Below, piece by piece: positions 41,393 through 49,362 of a stretch of 64,000 nt of DNA (position 1 is its first letter; every line of letters begins with the position of its first letter). Source of the stretch: Micromonospora_J zhanjiangensis (lineage in GTDB: Bacteria > Actinomycetota > Actinomycetes > Mycobacteriales > Micromonosporaceae); NCBI RefSeq assembly GCF_042650605.1, contig NZ_JBHSBN010000025.1:1-64000 (forward strand). The letters run 5' to 3'. The notes under the pieces are model-generated. The model saw nothing but the letters and a program-made list of their open reading frames with translations, made no database searches and had not been told where the DNA came from. The position numbers and the translations under genes were made by a program.

Positions 41393-41411
41393 AACGACAA
41401 TCATTGTCGTT
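41393..41411. promoter_or_regulatory. Perfect 19-base palindrome, Fur/Zur-type box
   Basis: AACGACAATCATTGTCGTT is a perfect inverted repeat with a single central base. Spacing and AAT/ATT core match Fur-family (Zur, FurA) boxes of actinobacteria such as TGAAAATGATTTTCA. It ends 43 bases before the start of the SCO5389-family gene, a good place for repression. The identity of the metal sensor is inferred. Confidence 0.6.
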
Positions 41412-41454
41412 AAGTCCCGCCGGCGCCGTCGGCGGCCGACCGTGAAGGAGCGTC

Positions 41455-41847
41455 ATGTCTCTCACCGTCTCCCCCGACCTGCTGGCCGCCGCCGAACGCG
41501 GCCCGGTCGACGACGCCGCGTTCGTGGACTGCGTCCGACAGTCGTTGCCGTACGCCTGGCAGACCGTGAGCCGGGTCGTGGCCGACCTGGACTCCGCCGG
41601 TGGCCCGTTCGCCGACAACGCCGTACCGCCACCGACCGAGGCCGACCGCGGGCAACTGCTGCGCGCCCTGGCCAGCGACGCGATCCGGACCGGTCTGGAG
41701 CGCCACTTCGGCGTCCGGCTGGCGTTCCAGAACTGCCACCGGGTGGCCGCGTTCCGACCCGACGCGATTGATTCCGACAGTTACCGCCGGTTCGTCTCCG
41801 CCCGTGGGCAGCTACTGAACCAGTCCCCCGAACTGCGCAACTGCTGA
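41455..41847 (+). CDS. SCO5389-family protein
   Basis: A 130-residue protein that matches the SCO5389 family over its full length: SLTVSPDLLAAAERG, DAAFVDCVRQSLPYAW, GGPFADNAVPPP, RGQLLRALASDAIR, HFGVRLAFQNCHRVA, and the end LLNQSPELRNC. The family is conserved in actinomycetes and has no firm function. Several conserved Cys and His (DCVRQ, QNCHR, RNC) could bind metal. The Fur/Zur-like palindrome just upstream suggests metal-dependent control. ATG 41455 follows AAGGAG. Confidence 0.85.
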   Translation: MSLTVSPDLLAAAERGPVDDAAFVDCVRQSLPYAWQTVSRVVADLDSAGGPFADNAVPPPTEADRGQLLRALASDAIRTGLERHFGVRLAFQNCHRVAAFRPDAIDSDSYRRFVSARGQLLNQSPELRNC

Positions 41848-41919
41848 CCTTCGTAGGACCGGCGGTCGCGTTACCCGACCGCGCCGGCCGCCGCCCGGAA
41901 CGCCCGGTAGCCTGTCGCG

Positions 41920-43077
41920 ATGACAGGTGCCCGCGTACGGGCGACGGCCGGCGACCCGGCGGCCGACCGACCACCGCACCGGCGAGCAGCGCGGATGGCC
42001 GTCCCGCCCGGCCTGGTGGTCGCGCTGATCGGCGCCGTCCTGCTGATCGTGCTCTCACCCACCGGGGACCCGGCGGCGGTCCCGACCGGACCGGTCCCGG
42101 CCGACCAGGCGTGGGCCGGAGCGCGGCGCGCGGAGACTCCCGGTCCGATGCCGGACGGACCGGCCTACCGGCCCGGGTACTTCCTGACCCTCGACACCTC
42201 CGTCGGTACCGCGCCCACTCCGGACGGGCGCCAGTTGCGGCTGGTGAGCCGGGCCACCGACGGGACGGGCCGGGAACTGCGCCGGCTACCGATCACCTCG
42301 TCGCCCCAGTTCGACGGCTTCGTCGCCGCCGACGGGCGGTTGGCCTGGGCCGAGTCGACAGTCGGCTCGGCCGGACAGGCCCGGGTCCGGCTGTGGACGG
42401 CGGATCTGGCGCGTGGCGATCCGCCCCGTGAGCTGACGGCCGACACCGGGGCGGTGGCGTTCTTCAACGCGGATCACGACATGGTGATCGCCGACGGTCG
42501 GTTGCACTGGGTGGCGGTCGCACCCGGCGACGAGCCGGCCACCGAGATCCGGTCGGTCGCCCTCACCGGCGGTCCGGTGGCGGTTCGCCGGGAGCGGGGC
42601 GCCTGGGCCCTCGACCGCTGGCCGTGGCTGGTTAGCGTGACCGCGGGCGTCGAACCGGTACGGCTGCGCAACCTGACGACCGGTGTGCTGATCACGGTCA
42701 AGTCGGCACCGACCGAACAGCTCTCCTGCGGCGGCACCTGGTGCCGGGTGTCCACCGTGTCCGGTGCCGGCCCGGTCAACATCGACCTGATGCGGCCCGA
42801 CGGCAGCGACCGGCGGCCGGTCGTCAACGGTGTCGGCGTCGTCTCCGTCACCGACGTCGCCCTGCTCGACCGGTTCGAGGTGTACGCGGTGGGCGCCGCC
42901 GATGCCAGCCTCACCGCCGGTCAGCACCTGATGGCGTACGACCTGAAAACCCGACGGACCGTGGACATCGTCCCGGACGCGGGTGTCGTGCAAGCTCGGG
43001 CCGGGGTGCTCTGGTGGTCGACCGGCCGGGATGAGGCCACCGTCTGGCACGCGGTCGACCTGCGCACCATCGGCTGA
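41920..43077 (+). CDS. Membrane-anchored beta-propeller-like protein, unknown function
   Basis: A 385-residue protein. The cytoplasmic N-terminus is followed by one membrane segment at about 27-46 (AVPPGLVVALIGAVLLIVLS). The remaining ~330 residues are outside and form repeating beta units (RLAWAESTVGSAGQARVRLW, GRLHWVAVAPGDEP, WWSTGRDEATVWHAVDLRTI), as in TolB-like propellers. Two Cys near 268-273 (LSCGGTWCRV) may form a disulfide. There are no catalytic motifs. A signalling or binding role is possible. No operon partner is clear. Confidence 0.65.
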   Translation: MTGARVRATAGDPAADRPPHRRAARMAVPPGLVVALIGAVLLIVLSPTGDPAAVPTGPVPADQAWAGARRAETPGPMPDGPAYRPGYFLTLDTSVGTAPTPDGRQLRLVSRATDGTGRELRRLPITSSPQFDGFVAADGRLAWAESTVGSAGQARVRLWTADLARGDPPRELTADTGAVAFFNADHDMVIADGRLHWVAVAPGDEPATEIRSVALTGGPVAVRRERGAWALDRWPWLVSVTAGVEPVRLRNLTTGVLITVKSAPTEQLSCGGTWCRVSTVSGAGPVNIDLMRPDGSDRRPVVNGVGVVSVTDVALLDRFEVYAVGAADASLTAGQHLMAYDLKTRRTVDIVPDAGVVQARAGVLWWSTGRDEATVWHAVDLRTIG

Positions 43078-43180
43078 CCGTCGGTCCGTGGCGGTACCTC
43101 GTCCCGCCGGTCGCAGGCCGGCCGGGCCGGTCCGCCCCCGTAACATCTGATCGCCGCCCCACAGAGAGGCAGTCGTCATC

Positions 43181-44257
43181 ATGCCCGACACCGAACGCGT
43201 CGCCGTCGCCGGCGGCGTGGGCGACGGGATCGACTGGTCGGTCCCGGCCGAACCGGCCGACGACACCCATCCGCGACGCGGGGGTCCGGCCGAACGCCGA
43301 CGGCACACCCGCCCCCGAGTCGGCTCGGTCGAGGTGCTCGCCGGATTGCTGATCCTGCTGGTGCTGCTGCGTGGCAGGCTGACCGGGCTGGTGGACAGCC
43401 CACGCTGGCAGACCTGGACCACGGTGTTCGTCTCCGTCGTCGTGCAGGCCATCCCGTTCCTGGTGTTCGGCGTGCTGCTGTCGGCCGTCATCGCCGTATT
43501 CGTACCGCGCTCGTTCTGGGCCCGCGCCCTGCCCCGGCACCCGGCCCTGGCCGTACCGGTGGCCAGCTGCGCGGGTGTGGTACTGCCGGGTTGCGAATGC
43601 GGATCGGTGCCGATCGCCGGCTCGCTGATTCGTCGTGGCGTGACGCCGGCCGCCGCGCTGGCCTTCCTGCTCGCCGCGCCGGCGATCAACCCGATCGTGC
43701 TGACCGCCACCGCGGTCGCGTTCCCGGACAACCCGGAGATGGTGGTCGCCCGCGGCCTGGCCAGCCTGGTCGTCGCGATGCTGATCGGATGGTTGTGGCT
43801 GCGGCTGGGCCGGACCGAGTGGATCAGATTGCCGGCCCGGGCGGAGCCGGAAGGCTCACGTGCCCGGGCGTTCTGGGCCGCCTGTCGACACGACGTCATC
43901 CATGCCGGAGGATTCCTCGTCCTCGGGGCGATGGCGGCGGCCACGATCAACGTCTTCGTGCCGGAGGTGTGGCTACGGCAACTGGCCGGCAGCCCCTTCC
44001 TGGCGATACCGGCCCTGGCGGTCCTCGCCGTGCTGCTGTCCATCTGTTCCGAGGCCGACGCGTTCGTCGCCGCGTCGTTGTCCCAGTTCTCGCTGACGGC
44101 CCGGCTCGCCTTCCTCGTCGTGGGACCGATGGTGGACCTGAAACTCATCTCGATGCAGGCGGGCATGTTCGGTCGTGGCTTCGCCCTCCGCTTCGCACCG
44201 GCGACGTTGGTGCTGGGCGTCGGGGTCGCCACCCTCGTCGGGGCGGTGCTGCTGTGA
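43181..44257 (+). CDS. Permease of the DUF318/ArsP-like family
   Basis: A 358-residue membrane protein with about eight segments. The family hallmark is ASCAGVVLPGCECGSVPIAG (Cys pair CEC) then SLIRRGVTPAAALAFLLAAP. A second copy of the pattern occurs near LLSICSEADAFVAASLSQF. This family often pairs with the TIGR03943-type subunit that follows, and in several actinobacteria the pair belongs to zinc (Zur) regulons; arsenic-related ArsP proteins are related. The stop overlaps the start of the next gene (GTGA at 44254-44257). Transport of a metal or metalloid is inferred. Confidence 0.8.
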   Translation: MPDTERVAVAGGVGDGIDWSVPAEPADDTHPRRGGPAERRRHTRPRVGSVEVLAGLLILLVLLRGRLTGLVDSPRWQTWTTVFVSVVVQAIPFLVFGVLLSAVIAVFVPRSFWARALPRHPALAVPVASCAGVVLPGCECGSVPIAGSLIRRGVTPAAALAFLLAAPAINPIVLTATAVAFPDNPEMVVARGLASLVVAMLIGWLWLRLGRTEWIRLPARAEPEGSRARAFWAACRHDVIHAGGFLVLGAMAAATINVFVPEVWLRQLAGSPFLAIPALAVLAVLLSICSEADAFVAASLSQFSLTARLAFLVVGPMVDLKLISMQAGMFGRGFALRFAPATLVLGVGVATLVGAVLL

Positions 44258-45024
44258 ACCGACAAGCTCAAGCGGTGGTCATGTTGTTGCTCGGTGGCGC
44301 CGTGGTCAAGGCCAGCGTCACCGAGGTCTACCTGCGCTACGTCAAACAGGGTCTACAACCGTTCCTGATCGGCGCCGGCCTGCTGCTCGTCGTCGCCGCC
44401 GTGATGACCCTCTGGTACGACCTGCGTCCCAAGCCGGTCGCGCCCGCCAGATCCGACACCGACGAGCCGGGCGACTCCTGGCCGGACAGCGACGATCACG
44501 GACACCACCACGGCGGGACGGCACACCGTGAACCCCGGGTCGGCTGGCTGCTCGTCCTGCCCGTCCTCGGGCTACTGCTGGTCGCCCCGCCGGCCCTCGG
44601 CTCGTACGCCGCGGGACAGGCCGGCTCCGCACTCGCCGGGAAACAGGCGTCGGCCTACCCGCCGCTGCCCGCGGGCGACCCGGCGAGGGTTTCCGTACTG
44701 GACTACGCGTCCCGGGCCGTGTTCGACAAGGGCGTGTCGATCGGTGACCGCACCGTACAGCTCACCGGGTTCGTCGCCACCGGACCGGACGGGCAGCCCA
44801 TGCTCGCCCGGATCATCCTGTCCTGCTGCGCCGCCGACGGCCGGCCGATAAAGGTCGGCCTCACCGGGCAGGTGCCGACCGGTGTGCCCGTCGATCATTG
44901 GATCGAGGTCACCGGCCGGTACAGTCCACGGACCGCCACCGACCCGGTCAACGACGCCCCGGTGCCGTACCTGGAGGTCACCGCCTGGCGGGAAATCCCG
45001 CCGCCGCACCAGCAGTACGAGTGA
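44254..45024 (+). CDS. TIGR03943-family permease subunit with His-rich loop
   Basis: A 256-residue protein. Two membrane segments come first (AQAVVMLLLGGAVVKASV; LQPFLIGAGLLLVVAAVMTL), then a loop with DSDDHGHHHGG, likely metal-binding, then another membrane segment. The C-terminal ~130 residues form the conserved outer domain (VQLTGFVATGPDGQPMLARI, ILSCCAADGRPIKVGL) with a Cys pair. It is translationally coupled to the permease gene and probably forms a complex with it. The His-rich loop supports a metal substrate such as zinc. Confidence 0.82.
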   Translation: MNRQAQAVVMLLLGGAVVKASVTEVYLRYVKQGLQPFLIGAGLLLVVAAVMTLWYDLRPKPVAPARSDTDEPGDSWPDSDDHGHHHGGTAHREPRVGWLLVLPVLGLLLVAPPALGSYAAGQAGSALAGKQASAYPPLPAGDPARVSVLDYASRAVFDKGVSIGDRTVQLTGFVATGPDGQPMLARIILSCCAADGRPIKVGLTGQVPTGVPVDHWIEVTGRYSPRTATDPVNDAPVPYLEVTAWREIPPPHQQYE

Positions 45025-45111
45025 CGGGCCGCGGCTCGCCGGCCGGGCCGGCGGGCCGTGCGGCACTAGGATCGGCCGGCGAGGGACCACCGACCGCAGG
45101 GAGGCGGGCAC

Positions 45112-45441
45112 ATGATCTTCATTACCGCGAGGTTCCGGGTGCTGCCCGAGTACGCCGACCGTTGGCCGGAGATCGCCGACGAGTTCACCCGGGCCACCCG
45201 CGCCGAACCCGGTTGCCTGTGGTTCCTCTGGTCCCGCAGCGTCGACGAGCCGACCGAGTACGTCCTGGTGGAGGCGTTCCGGGACGACGCGGCGGGCGCG
45301 GCACACGTCCAGTCCGACCACTTCCGGCGGGCCCGGCAGACCCTGCCGCCGCATCTCGCCGAGACGCCGCGGATCGTGAACACGACGGTGCCGCAGGACG
45401 ACTGGTCACTGCTCGGCGAGATGGCCGTGCCGCAGCGCTGA
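45112..45441 (+). CDS. Antibiotic biosynthesis monooxygenase (ABM)-domain protein
   Basis: A 109-residue ferredoxin-like fold protein: FITARFRVLPEYADRWPEIA, AEPGCLWFLWSRSVDEPTEY, VLVEAFRDDAAGAAHVQSDH. This matches the ABM family, which includes small quinone-forming monooxygenases and many proteins of unknown role. It is a single gene with strong GGGAGG before ATG 45112. There is no link to a biosynthetic cluster. Confidence 0.8.
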   Translation: MIFITARFRVLPEYADRWPEIADEFTRATRAEPGCLWFLWSRSVDEPTEYVLVEAFRDDAAGAAHVQSDHFRRARQTLPPHLAETPRIVNTTVPQDDWSLLGEMAVPQR

Positions 45442-45586
45442 CCACCACCCCGCGCCGCCCTGCGCGGCCAGCCCCTGAGCTGGCGTGACGTCGATCATCG
45501 GGGTTGTTTCCGGGGCGGTCCCCGATGTGGGCGAGCGGCCGGGCGCGGGACGCTGGTGGCATCACATCGAGGGAGAGAAGGCCATC

Positions 45587-45859
45587 ATGAACACCGTCCA
45601 CGACTCGCTCCACCGGCAGGGCCTCACCCGGCCGCGCGCGGACCGGGTGCTCGGCGGGGTCTGCGCCGGACTGGGCCGCCGGTTCGGCATCGACCCGTGG
45701 CCGGCCCGGCTGCTGTTCGTCCTCGTCCTGCTGGTGATCCCCGGCAGCCAGATCCTGATCTATCCGATCCTGTGGCTCCTCATGCCGTCCGAGGATGTGG
45801 CCGTCACCGGCTCGTACACCACGCCGGGCCGGCCCACACCGCCCGGCCCGGCCGTCTGA
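45587..45859 (+). CDS. PspC-domain membrane protein
   Basis: A 90-residue protein: RPRADRVLGGVCAGLGRRFG, then IDPWPARLLFVLVLLVIPGS and QILIYPILWLLMPSE. This is a complete PspC domain with two membrane segments. PspC proteins take part in envelope stress sensing. The C-terminal tail is Pro-rich. ATG 45587 is chosen with GGGAG upstream. A hairpin (45879-45910) ends the unit. Confidence 0.85.
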   Translation: MNTVHDSLHRQGLTRPRADRVLGGVCAGLGRRFGIDPWPARLLFVLVLLVIPGSQILIYPILWLLMPSEDVAVTGSYTTPGRPTPPGPAV

Positions 45860-45878
45860 GCCGGCCACACCGACCGGG

Positions 45879-45910
45879 TGCGGGCAGATCGATCCTCTGA
45901 TCTGCCCGCA
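45879..45910 (+). terminator. Hairpin terminator after the PspC gene
   Basis: Twelve-base arms (TGCGGGCAGATC and complement) around an 8-base loop, 19 bases after the PspC stop. There is no U-tract. Confidence 0.65.
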
Positions 45911-45976
45911 TCATCACGTGCGGCCGGTCCCGTCAGTGATTCCCTCGTTGGCGAGTCAGCGACATAAGCCATGGTT

Positions 45977-45982
45977 TATAGT
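45977..45982 (+). promoter_or_regulatory. -10 element TATAGT of a probable leaderless toxin mRNA
   Basis: TATAGT ends 6 bases before ATG 45989 of the HigB-like gene, so transcription would start at or next to the start codon. The stretch is AT-rich compared with its surroundings. No clear -35 box is present. Confidence 0.4.
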
Positions 45983-45988
45983 CTGGGT

Positions 45989-46360
45989 ATGTGGGAGGTC
46001 GTGCTGGTCGCCTCGGTCGAGGAGTGGTTCCTCGACCTGTGCGAGTCTGATCCGATCAGCGCCAGTCGGGTAATGGAGGCGATCGACCACTTGGCGGAGG
46101 CTGGTCCCGGCCTCGGTCGGCCCATGGTTGATCGGATTCACGGCAGCCGGCTTCACAACTTGAAAGAGTTGCGGCCCGGTTCAGCCGGACGAACGGAGAT
46201 ACGCCTCCTGTTCGTTTTCGACGTCGAGCGGGAGGCAGTGATCCTGGTCGCCGGAGACAAGGCTGGCCGATGGAGCCAGTGGTACCGGGAGAACATCCCA
46301 GTCGCAGAGAGCCGGTACGAGGAATACATGACCGAACGGAAGAGTGAGGAGTGGTCATGA
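45989..46360 (+). CDS. HigB/RelE-type toxin
   Basis: A 123-residue protein of the phage-derived Gp49/HigB-like family: WEVVLVASVEEWFLDLCESD, PGLGRPMVDRIHGSRLHNLK, ELRPGSAGRTEIRLLFVFD, AVILVAGDKAGRWSQWYREN. HigB/RelE toxins cut mRNA on the ribosome. Start ATG 45989 matches the family N-terminus and lies just after a -10 box; an earlier ATG (45971) would place the -10 inside the gene. Its stop overlaps the antitoxin start (ATGA at 46357-46360), the usual toxin-first HigBA order. Confidence 0.85.
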   Translation: MWEVVLVASVEEWFLDLCESDPISASRVMEAIDHLAEAGPGLGRPMVDRIHGSRLHNLKELRPGSAGRTEIRLLFVFDVEREAVILVAGDKAGRWSQWYRENIPVAESRYEEYMTERKSEEWS

Positions 46361-46686
46361 CCGGGGGCCGGTGGAGTGATGTTAAGGCTGAGGCGATGGC
46401 CCGACAGCCGTGGCTCGCCAGCGCGGAAGCCCAGGCGCAACGGGCCACGATCCGCGCAGAAAATCTTGGTCGCATCCGGGGACACGAGTTGGCCGAGATG
46501 CGCAAGTCGGCGGGGCTCACTCAGGCTGAAGTCGCCGTCGCGCTCGGGGTCAGCCAGGCCAGGATCTCCCAAATTGAGCATGGCCAGGTCGACAGCTTGG
46601 ACACCTTGCGTGCGTACGCCGAGGCGCTGGGCGCCGAGGTTTCCATCGTCGTGTCCCGAGGTCCGCTCACTCTGCGAGTCGCCTGA
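46357..46686 (+). CDS. HigA-type XRE antitoxin
   Basis: A 109-residue protein. The XRE domain is ELAEMRKSAGLTQAEVAVAL, then GVSQARISQIEHGQVDSLDT, typical of HigA antitoxins that bind both the toxin and the operon promoter. The N-terminal ~40 residues are helical (SDVKAEAMARQPWLASAEAQ). ATG 46357 overlaps the toxin stop and has GAGGAG upstream. It forms a toxin-antitoxin pair with the gene before it. Confidence 0.88.
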   Translation: MTGGRWSDVKAEAMARQPWLASAEAQAQRATIRAENLGRIRGHELAEMRKSAGLTQAEVAVALGVSQARISQIEHGQVDSLDTLRAYAEALGAEVSIVVSRGPLTLRVA

Positions 46687-47090
46687 CGGAACGGCGGTCG
46701 GCCATAGTACCGCCGGACCACAGGCTCCGAGAGTTCCAGTGTGGACGGTCCGCGCGACCGGCCTCTTGGGACACTCAGGGCCGAACGCTTGTCGTGGCCG
46801 AGATATTGCTGAAAGTAGTCGGCGGCACCGTTGAACCGCTCCCACGCCCGGTTGCGTACCTGTAGCCAGAGAGGATGACCATCCGGGCGCGCTGGTCGGG
46901 CCGGCCGGTTGGGGATCCGACCACTCGGTGTCGTAGGAGGCAACGGGTGCGTCGTCGCACCAGGGACGACGCGCCGTCGGTTGAGGCCAACTCCGGCGCA
47001 CCGACGTCCTCTCGATCGTCATGTCGCACCGTCGGCGGCGTCCGCGTACGCGGATCGAGTCCTGTCCGCGGTCCATCGAAGGAGAGGTGC
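46687..47090. other. Intergenic region, no gene accepted
   Basis: This lies between the HigA-like gene and the modular secreted protein gene. A minus-strand frame near 46775-46943 reads like protein for about 30 residues (AWERFNGAADYFQQYLG) but has no start, RBS or known family; it could be a decayed gene. The promoter of the gene at 47091 should lie at the right end. Confidence 0.35.
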
Positions 47091-47999
47091 ATGGTCAGCC
47101 GTACGCAAAAACAGGGGATCGCGAAGGTCGCCGGCATCGGCATCGTCGCAGCGGTGATCGTCGGAGCCGGGCTGCACTTCGCGTCCGCCGGTGAGGTCGC
47201 CAAGGCGCCCGCGGGCAACAAGGTCGCGGCGGCCGGAGCCCAGACGGTGAACTGCCCGACGGTACGCGGCCGGTTCGCCAACATCCCGGCCCAGGCCAGC
47301 GCCGAGGTGGAGCGGAACCTCGCCCAACTCGACGAACAGATCGCCGAGGCCAACAACCGGCTGGCCCAACTCGCCGTCAACCCACAGGGCGGACCGAACT
47401 TCATCCAGAACGCCATCCTCGGACCACTGAAGGACAAGCGCACAGCGGTACTGAACCGGATCGCCACCGCCATCGGCCGGGGCGACAACAACCGCCCCGA
47501 CCCGCAACTCAACCTGGCCACCTGCGGCCTGAACGGCAACGCCGGAAACAACGGCAACGCGGGCAACAGCAACGCGGGGAACGCGGGCAACGGCAACGCG
47601 GGCAATGCCGGCAACGGCAACGCCGGCAACGCGGGCAACGGCAGTGCCGGTGCGGGTAACGGCAGTGCCGGTGCGGGTAACGGGGGCGCGGTGGCCGGGG
47701 CCCAGACGGTGAACTGCCCGACGGTACGCGGCCGGTTCGCCAACATCCCGGCCCAGGCCAGCGCCGAGGTGGAGCGGAACCTCGCCCAACTCGACGAACA
47801 GATCGCCGAGGCCAACAACCGGCTGGCCCAACTCGCCGTCAACCCACAGGGCGGACCGAACTTCATCCAGAACGCCATCCTCGGACCACTGAAGGACAAG
47901 CGCACAGCGGTACTGAACCGGATCGCCACCGCCATCGGCCGGGGCGACAACAACCGCCCCGACCCGCAACTCAACCTGGCCACCTGCGGCCTGAACTGA
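47091..47999 (+). CDS. Secreted protein of two identical modules joined by a Gly-Asn-Ala linker
   Basis: A 302-residue protein. An uncleaved or cleaved signal segment lies at about 10-33 (VAGIGIVAAVIVGAGLHFAS). Two modules of about 99 residues follow, each starting AQTVNCPTVRGRFANIPAQA and ending LNLATCGLN, with two Cys that could pair. The core is helical (AEVERNLAQLDEQIAEANNR). The modules are identical in protein and DNA. The 50-residue linker is made of GNAGN/GNGNAG steps. GGAGAGGTGC precedes ATG 47091. The family is not recognised; a surface or matrix structural role is possible. Confidence 0.75.
   Translation: MVSRTQKQGIAKVAGIGIVAAVIVGAGLHFASAGEVAKAPAGNKVAAAGAQTVNCPTVRGRFANIPAQASAEVERNLAQLDEQIAEANNRLAQLAVNPQGGPNFIQNAILGPLKDKRTAVLNRIATAIGRGDNNRPDPQLNLATCGLNGNAGNNGNAGNSNAGNAGNGNAGNAGNGNAGNAGNGSAGAGNGSAGAGNGGAVAGAQTVNCPTVRGRFANIPAQASAEVERNLAQLDEQIAEANNRLAQLAVNPQGGPNFIQNAILGPLKDKRTAVLNRIATAIGRGDNNRPDPQLNLATCGLN
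47238..47534 (+). repeat. Module 1 of an exact 297-base direct repeat
   Basis: Identical, base by base, to 47700-47996 (offset 462). The match starts at GCCCAGACGG and ends at CTGCGGCCTGAAC, exactly the module borders at protein level. Identity at silent positions means a very recent duplication or ongoing gene conversion. Confidence 0.95.
47700..47996 (+). repeat. Module 2 of the exact 297-base direct repeat
   Basis: The second copy, followed directly by the stop codon. Between the copies, 47535-47699 encodes the GNAGN linker, itself built of short AACGCGGGCAACGGC-like repeats. Confidence 0.95.
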
Positions 48000-48104
48000 G
48001 CACCACCGACGAGACCCGCGCCCGGCGGAGGGCCCCCACCCCTGCGCCGGGCGCGACCTCGGGTACCCGCTCCCGGTCGGTCGTCCGGCGCCAGCGCGGC
48101 GGCG

Positions 48105-48755
48105 CTACGCCCTGGTTGGCCGGCTCGACCACAACGCCGCGGCCAGCCAGCACAACCCCACCCCGAGCAGTACGCCGTGCCCGATCCGGGCCGCCGGCGG
48201 GGTGTAGAACTGCGGCAGGAACAGCACGAACCCGAGCGCGTACGGCACCCCGCTGAACCGGGGCAGTACGCCCGAGCGCCAGACCGCGACGGCGGTCAGC
48301 ACCGCGCCCACCGCCAGCAGCACCAGCCCGAGACCGAAGGTGGTGGCCGCGACGGCGCCGAAGCGGACCGCCTCGGCCAGGCCCAGGACGTCGAGATTCT
48401 GCCCGGCGCCGGCCTTACCGGCGATGGCGTGCAGCGCGAAGTCCTCCGCGCCGAAGTAGGGCAGCGTCAGCCCCGCCCCGATCCAGGTGGTCACCACGGC
48501 GGCCGAGGCGGACGACCCGGCCCGCCCGGTGCCCACCACGTGCCGCACGGAAAGTAGCCCCAGCGGCAGCAGGATGAAGCCGAGCATGGCGAACAGGTGA
48601 GCGGCGACCCAGGCCCCGGAACTCATCGAGGCGATCGCCCCGTCCGTCGTGGACTCGTCGTGCCAGGGCCGCAGGGCCGGGTAGAGGACGAACAGGACGC
48701 CGGCGAGGGCGAACGCGGCGGCGCCCGACCGAGGGCGCGCGAAGGGACCGGACAT
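48105..48755 (-). CDS. Multi-spanning membrane protein, unknown function
   Basis: A 216-residue protein with about six membrane segments (AAAFALAGVLFVLYPALRPW; AAHLFAMLGFILLPLGLLSV; TTFGLGLVLLAVGAVLTAVA; GVLLGVGLCWLAAALW). A conserved-looking TLPYFGAEDFALHAI segment between segments may be functional. No known transporter or enzyme motif is present. ATG 48755 has GGAG 7 bases upstream. A 15-base palindrome lies 100 bases before the start and may be its operator. Confidence 0.7.
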   Translation of the reverse strand: MSGPFARPRSGAAAFALAGVLFVLYPALRPWHDESTTDGAIASMSSGAWVAAHLFAMLGFILLPLGLLSVRHVVGTGRAGSSASAAVVTTWIGAGLTLPYFGAEDFALHAIAGKAGAGQNLDVLGLAEAVRFGAVAATTFGLGLVLLAVGAVLTAVAVWRSGVLPRFSGVPYALGFVLFLPQFYTPPAARIGHGVLLGVGLCWLAAALWSSRPTRA

Positions 48756-48854
48756 GAGGATGCTCCAACGATCGAGGGGTGGGTGTGGACCGGCGATCAC
48801 GCTGCGCGGGCCGATCGGACGGTCCGCGGATCAGCTAGACCCCATAGCCAAAAA

Positions 48855-48869
48855 GCTAATACTATTAGC
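48855..48869. promoter_or_regulatory. AT-rich palindrome GCTAATACTATTAGC
   Basis: A perfect 15-base inverted repeat with 7-base arms, within an AT-rich island. It lies 100 bases upstream of the membrane protein gene at 48755. It looks like an operator for a TetR- or MarR-type dimer. No such regulator is adjacent. Confidence 0.4.
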
Positions 48870-49362
48870 CTGCCGTGTCAACCCGGCCACGGCGGCACCA
48901 CCCGTCGTGCCAGCGCGGCGGGGCCGACCCACCCGGGCCGACATCGGCCCCATCCGATCGGCCGAGCGGATCCGGCACGGCCCGGCGAAAAACCTGTACG
49001 ACGATACGAGGAATAATCGGCCGCTCCGGTGAACGGCAATGAGAAATGCCGCCCACCACCCTTTACCGAAATGATTCGGACCGCTCGACTCCGATCCCCG
49101 GTGATATCCCCGGCATGACGGGGTCCGACCTCCATGTCAAGGTTGGCAGGCGTCCGGAGCACCGGAGCCACGCCACCGGCCCAATCCGTCATGACCGGGC
49201 GGAAACCGACAGTGATGGCTTGTCACGTTCCGCTGTAACCGGTTTATTAGCGGCGATTGCCTCGGCCGTCCCGTTACAGGGCAATGGTCGAGACACGCCC
49301 ACATGGCGAGCCGTCGATATTCACGCTTGGATGACGTTCCCAGCGAATTCGCGGAGGCTCGG
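48870..49362. other. Intergenic region before the cluster regulator
   Basis: About 490 bases with no accepted gene. A small hairpin GGCA-N8-TGCC lies near 49033-49048. The part just before the SARP gene (TGTAACCGGTTTATTAGCGG near 49230) is less GC-rich and may hold its promoter. No SARP heptamer repeats were clear. Confidence 0.35.

Noticed and set aside
46775..46943. A small minus-strand gene (AWERFNGAADYFQQYLG)
   Set aside because: It lacks a start with RBS, has no known family and runs into the antisense of the HigA-like gene. Kept only as a possible relic.
47535..47699. A collagen-like or silk-like repeat domain
   Set aside because: The GNAGN steps lack a G-x-y triplet order and cover only about 50 residues; a flexible linker is the simpler view.
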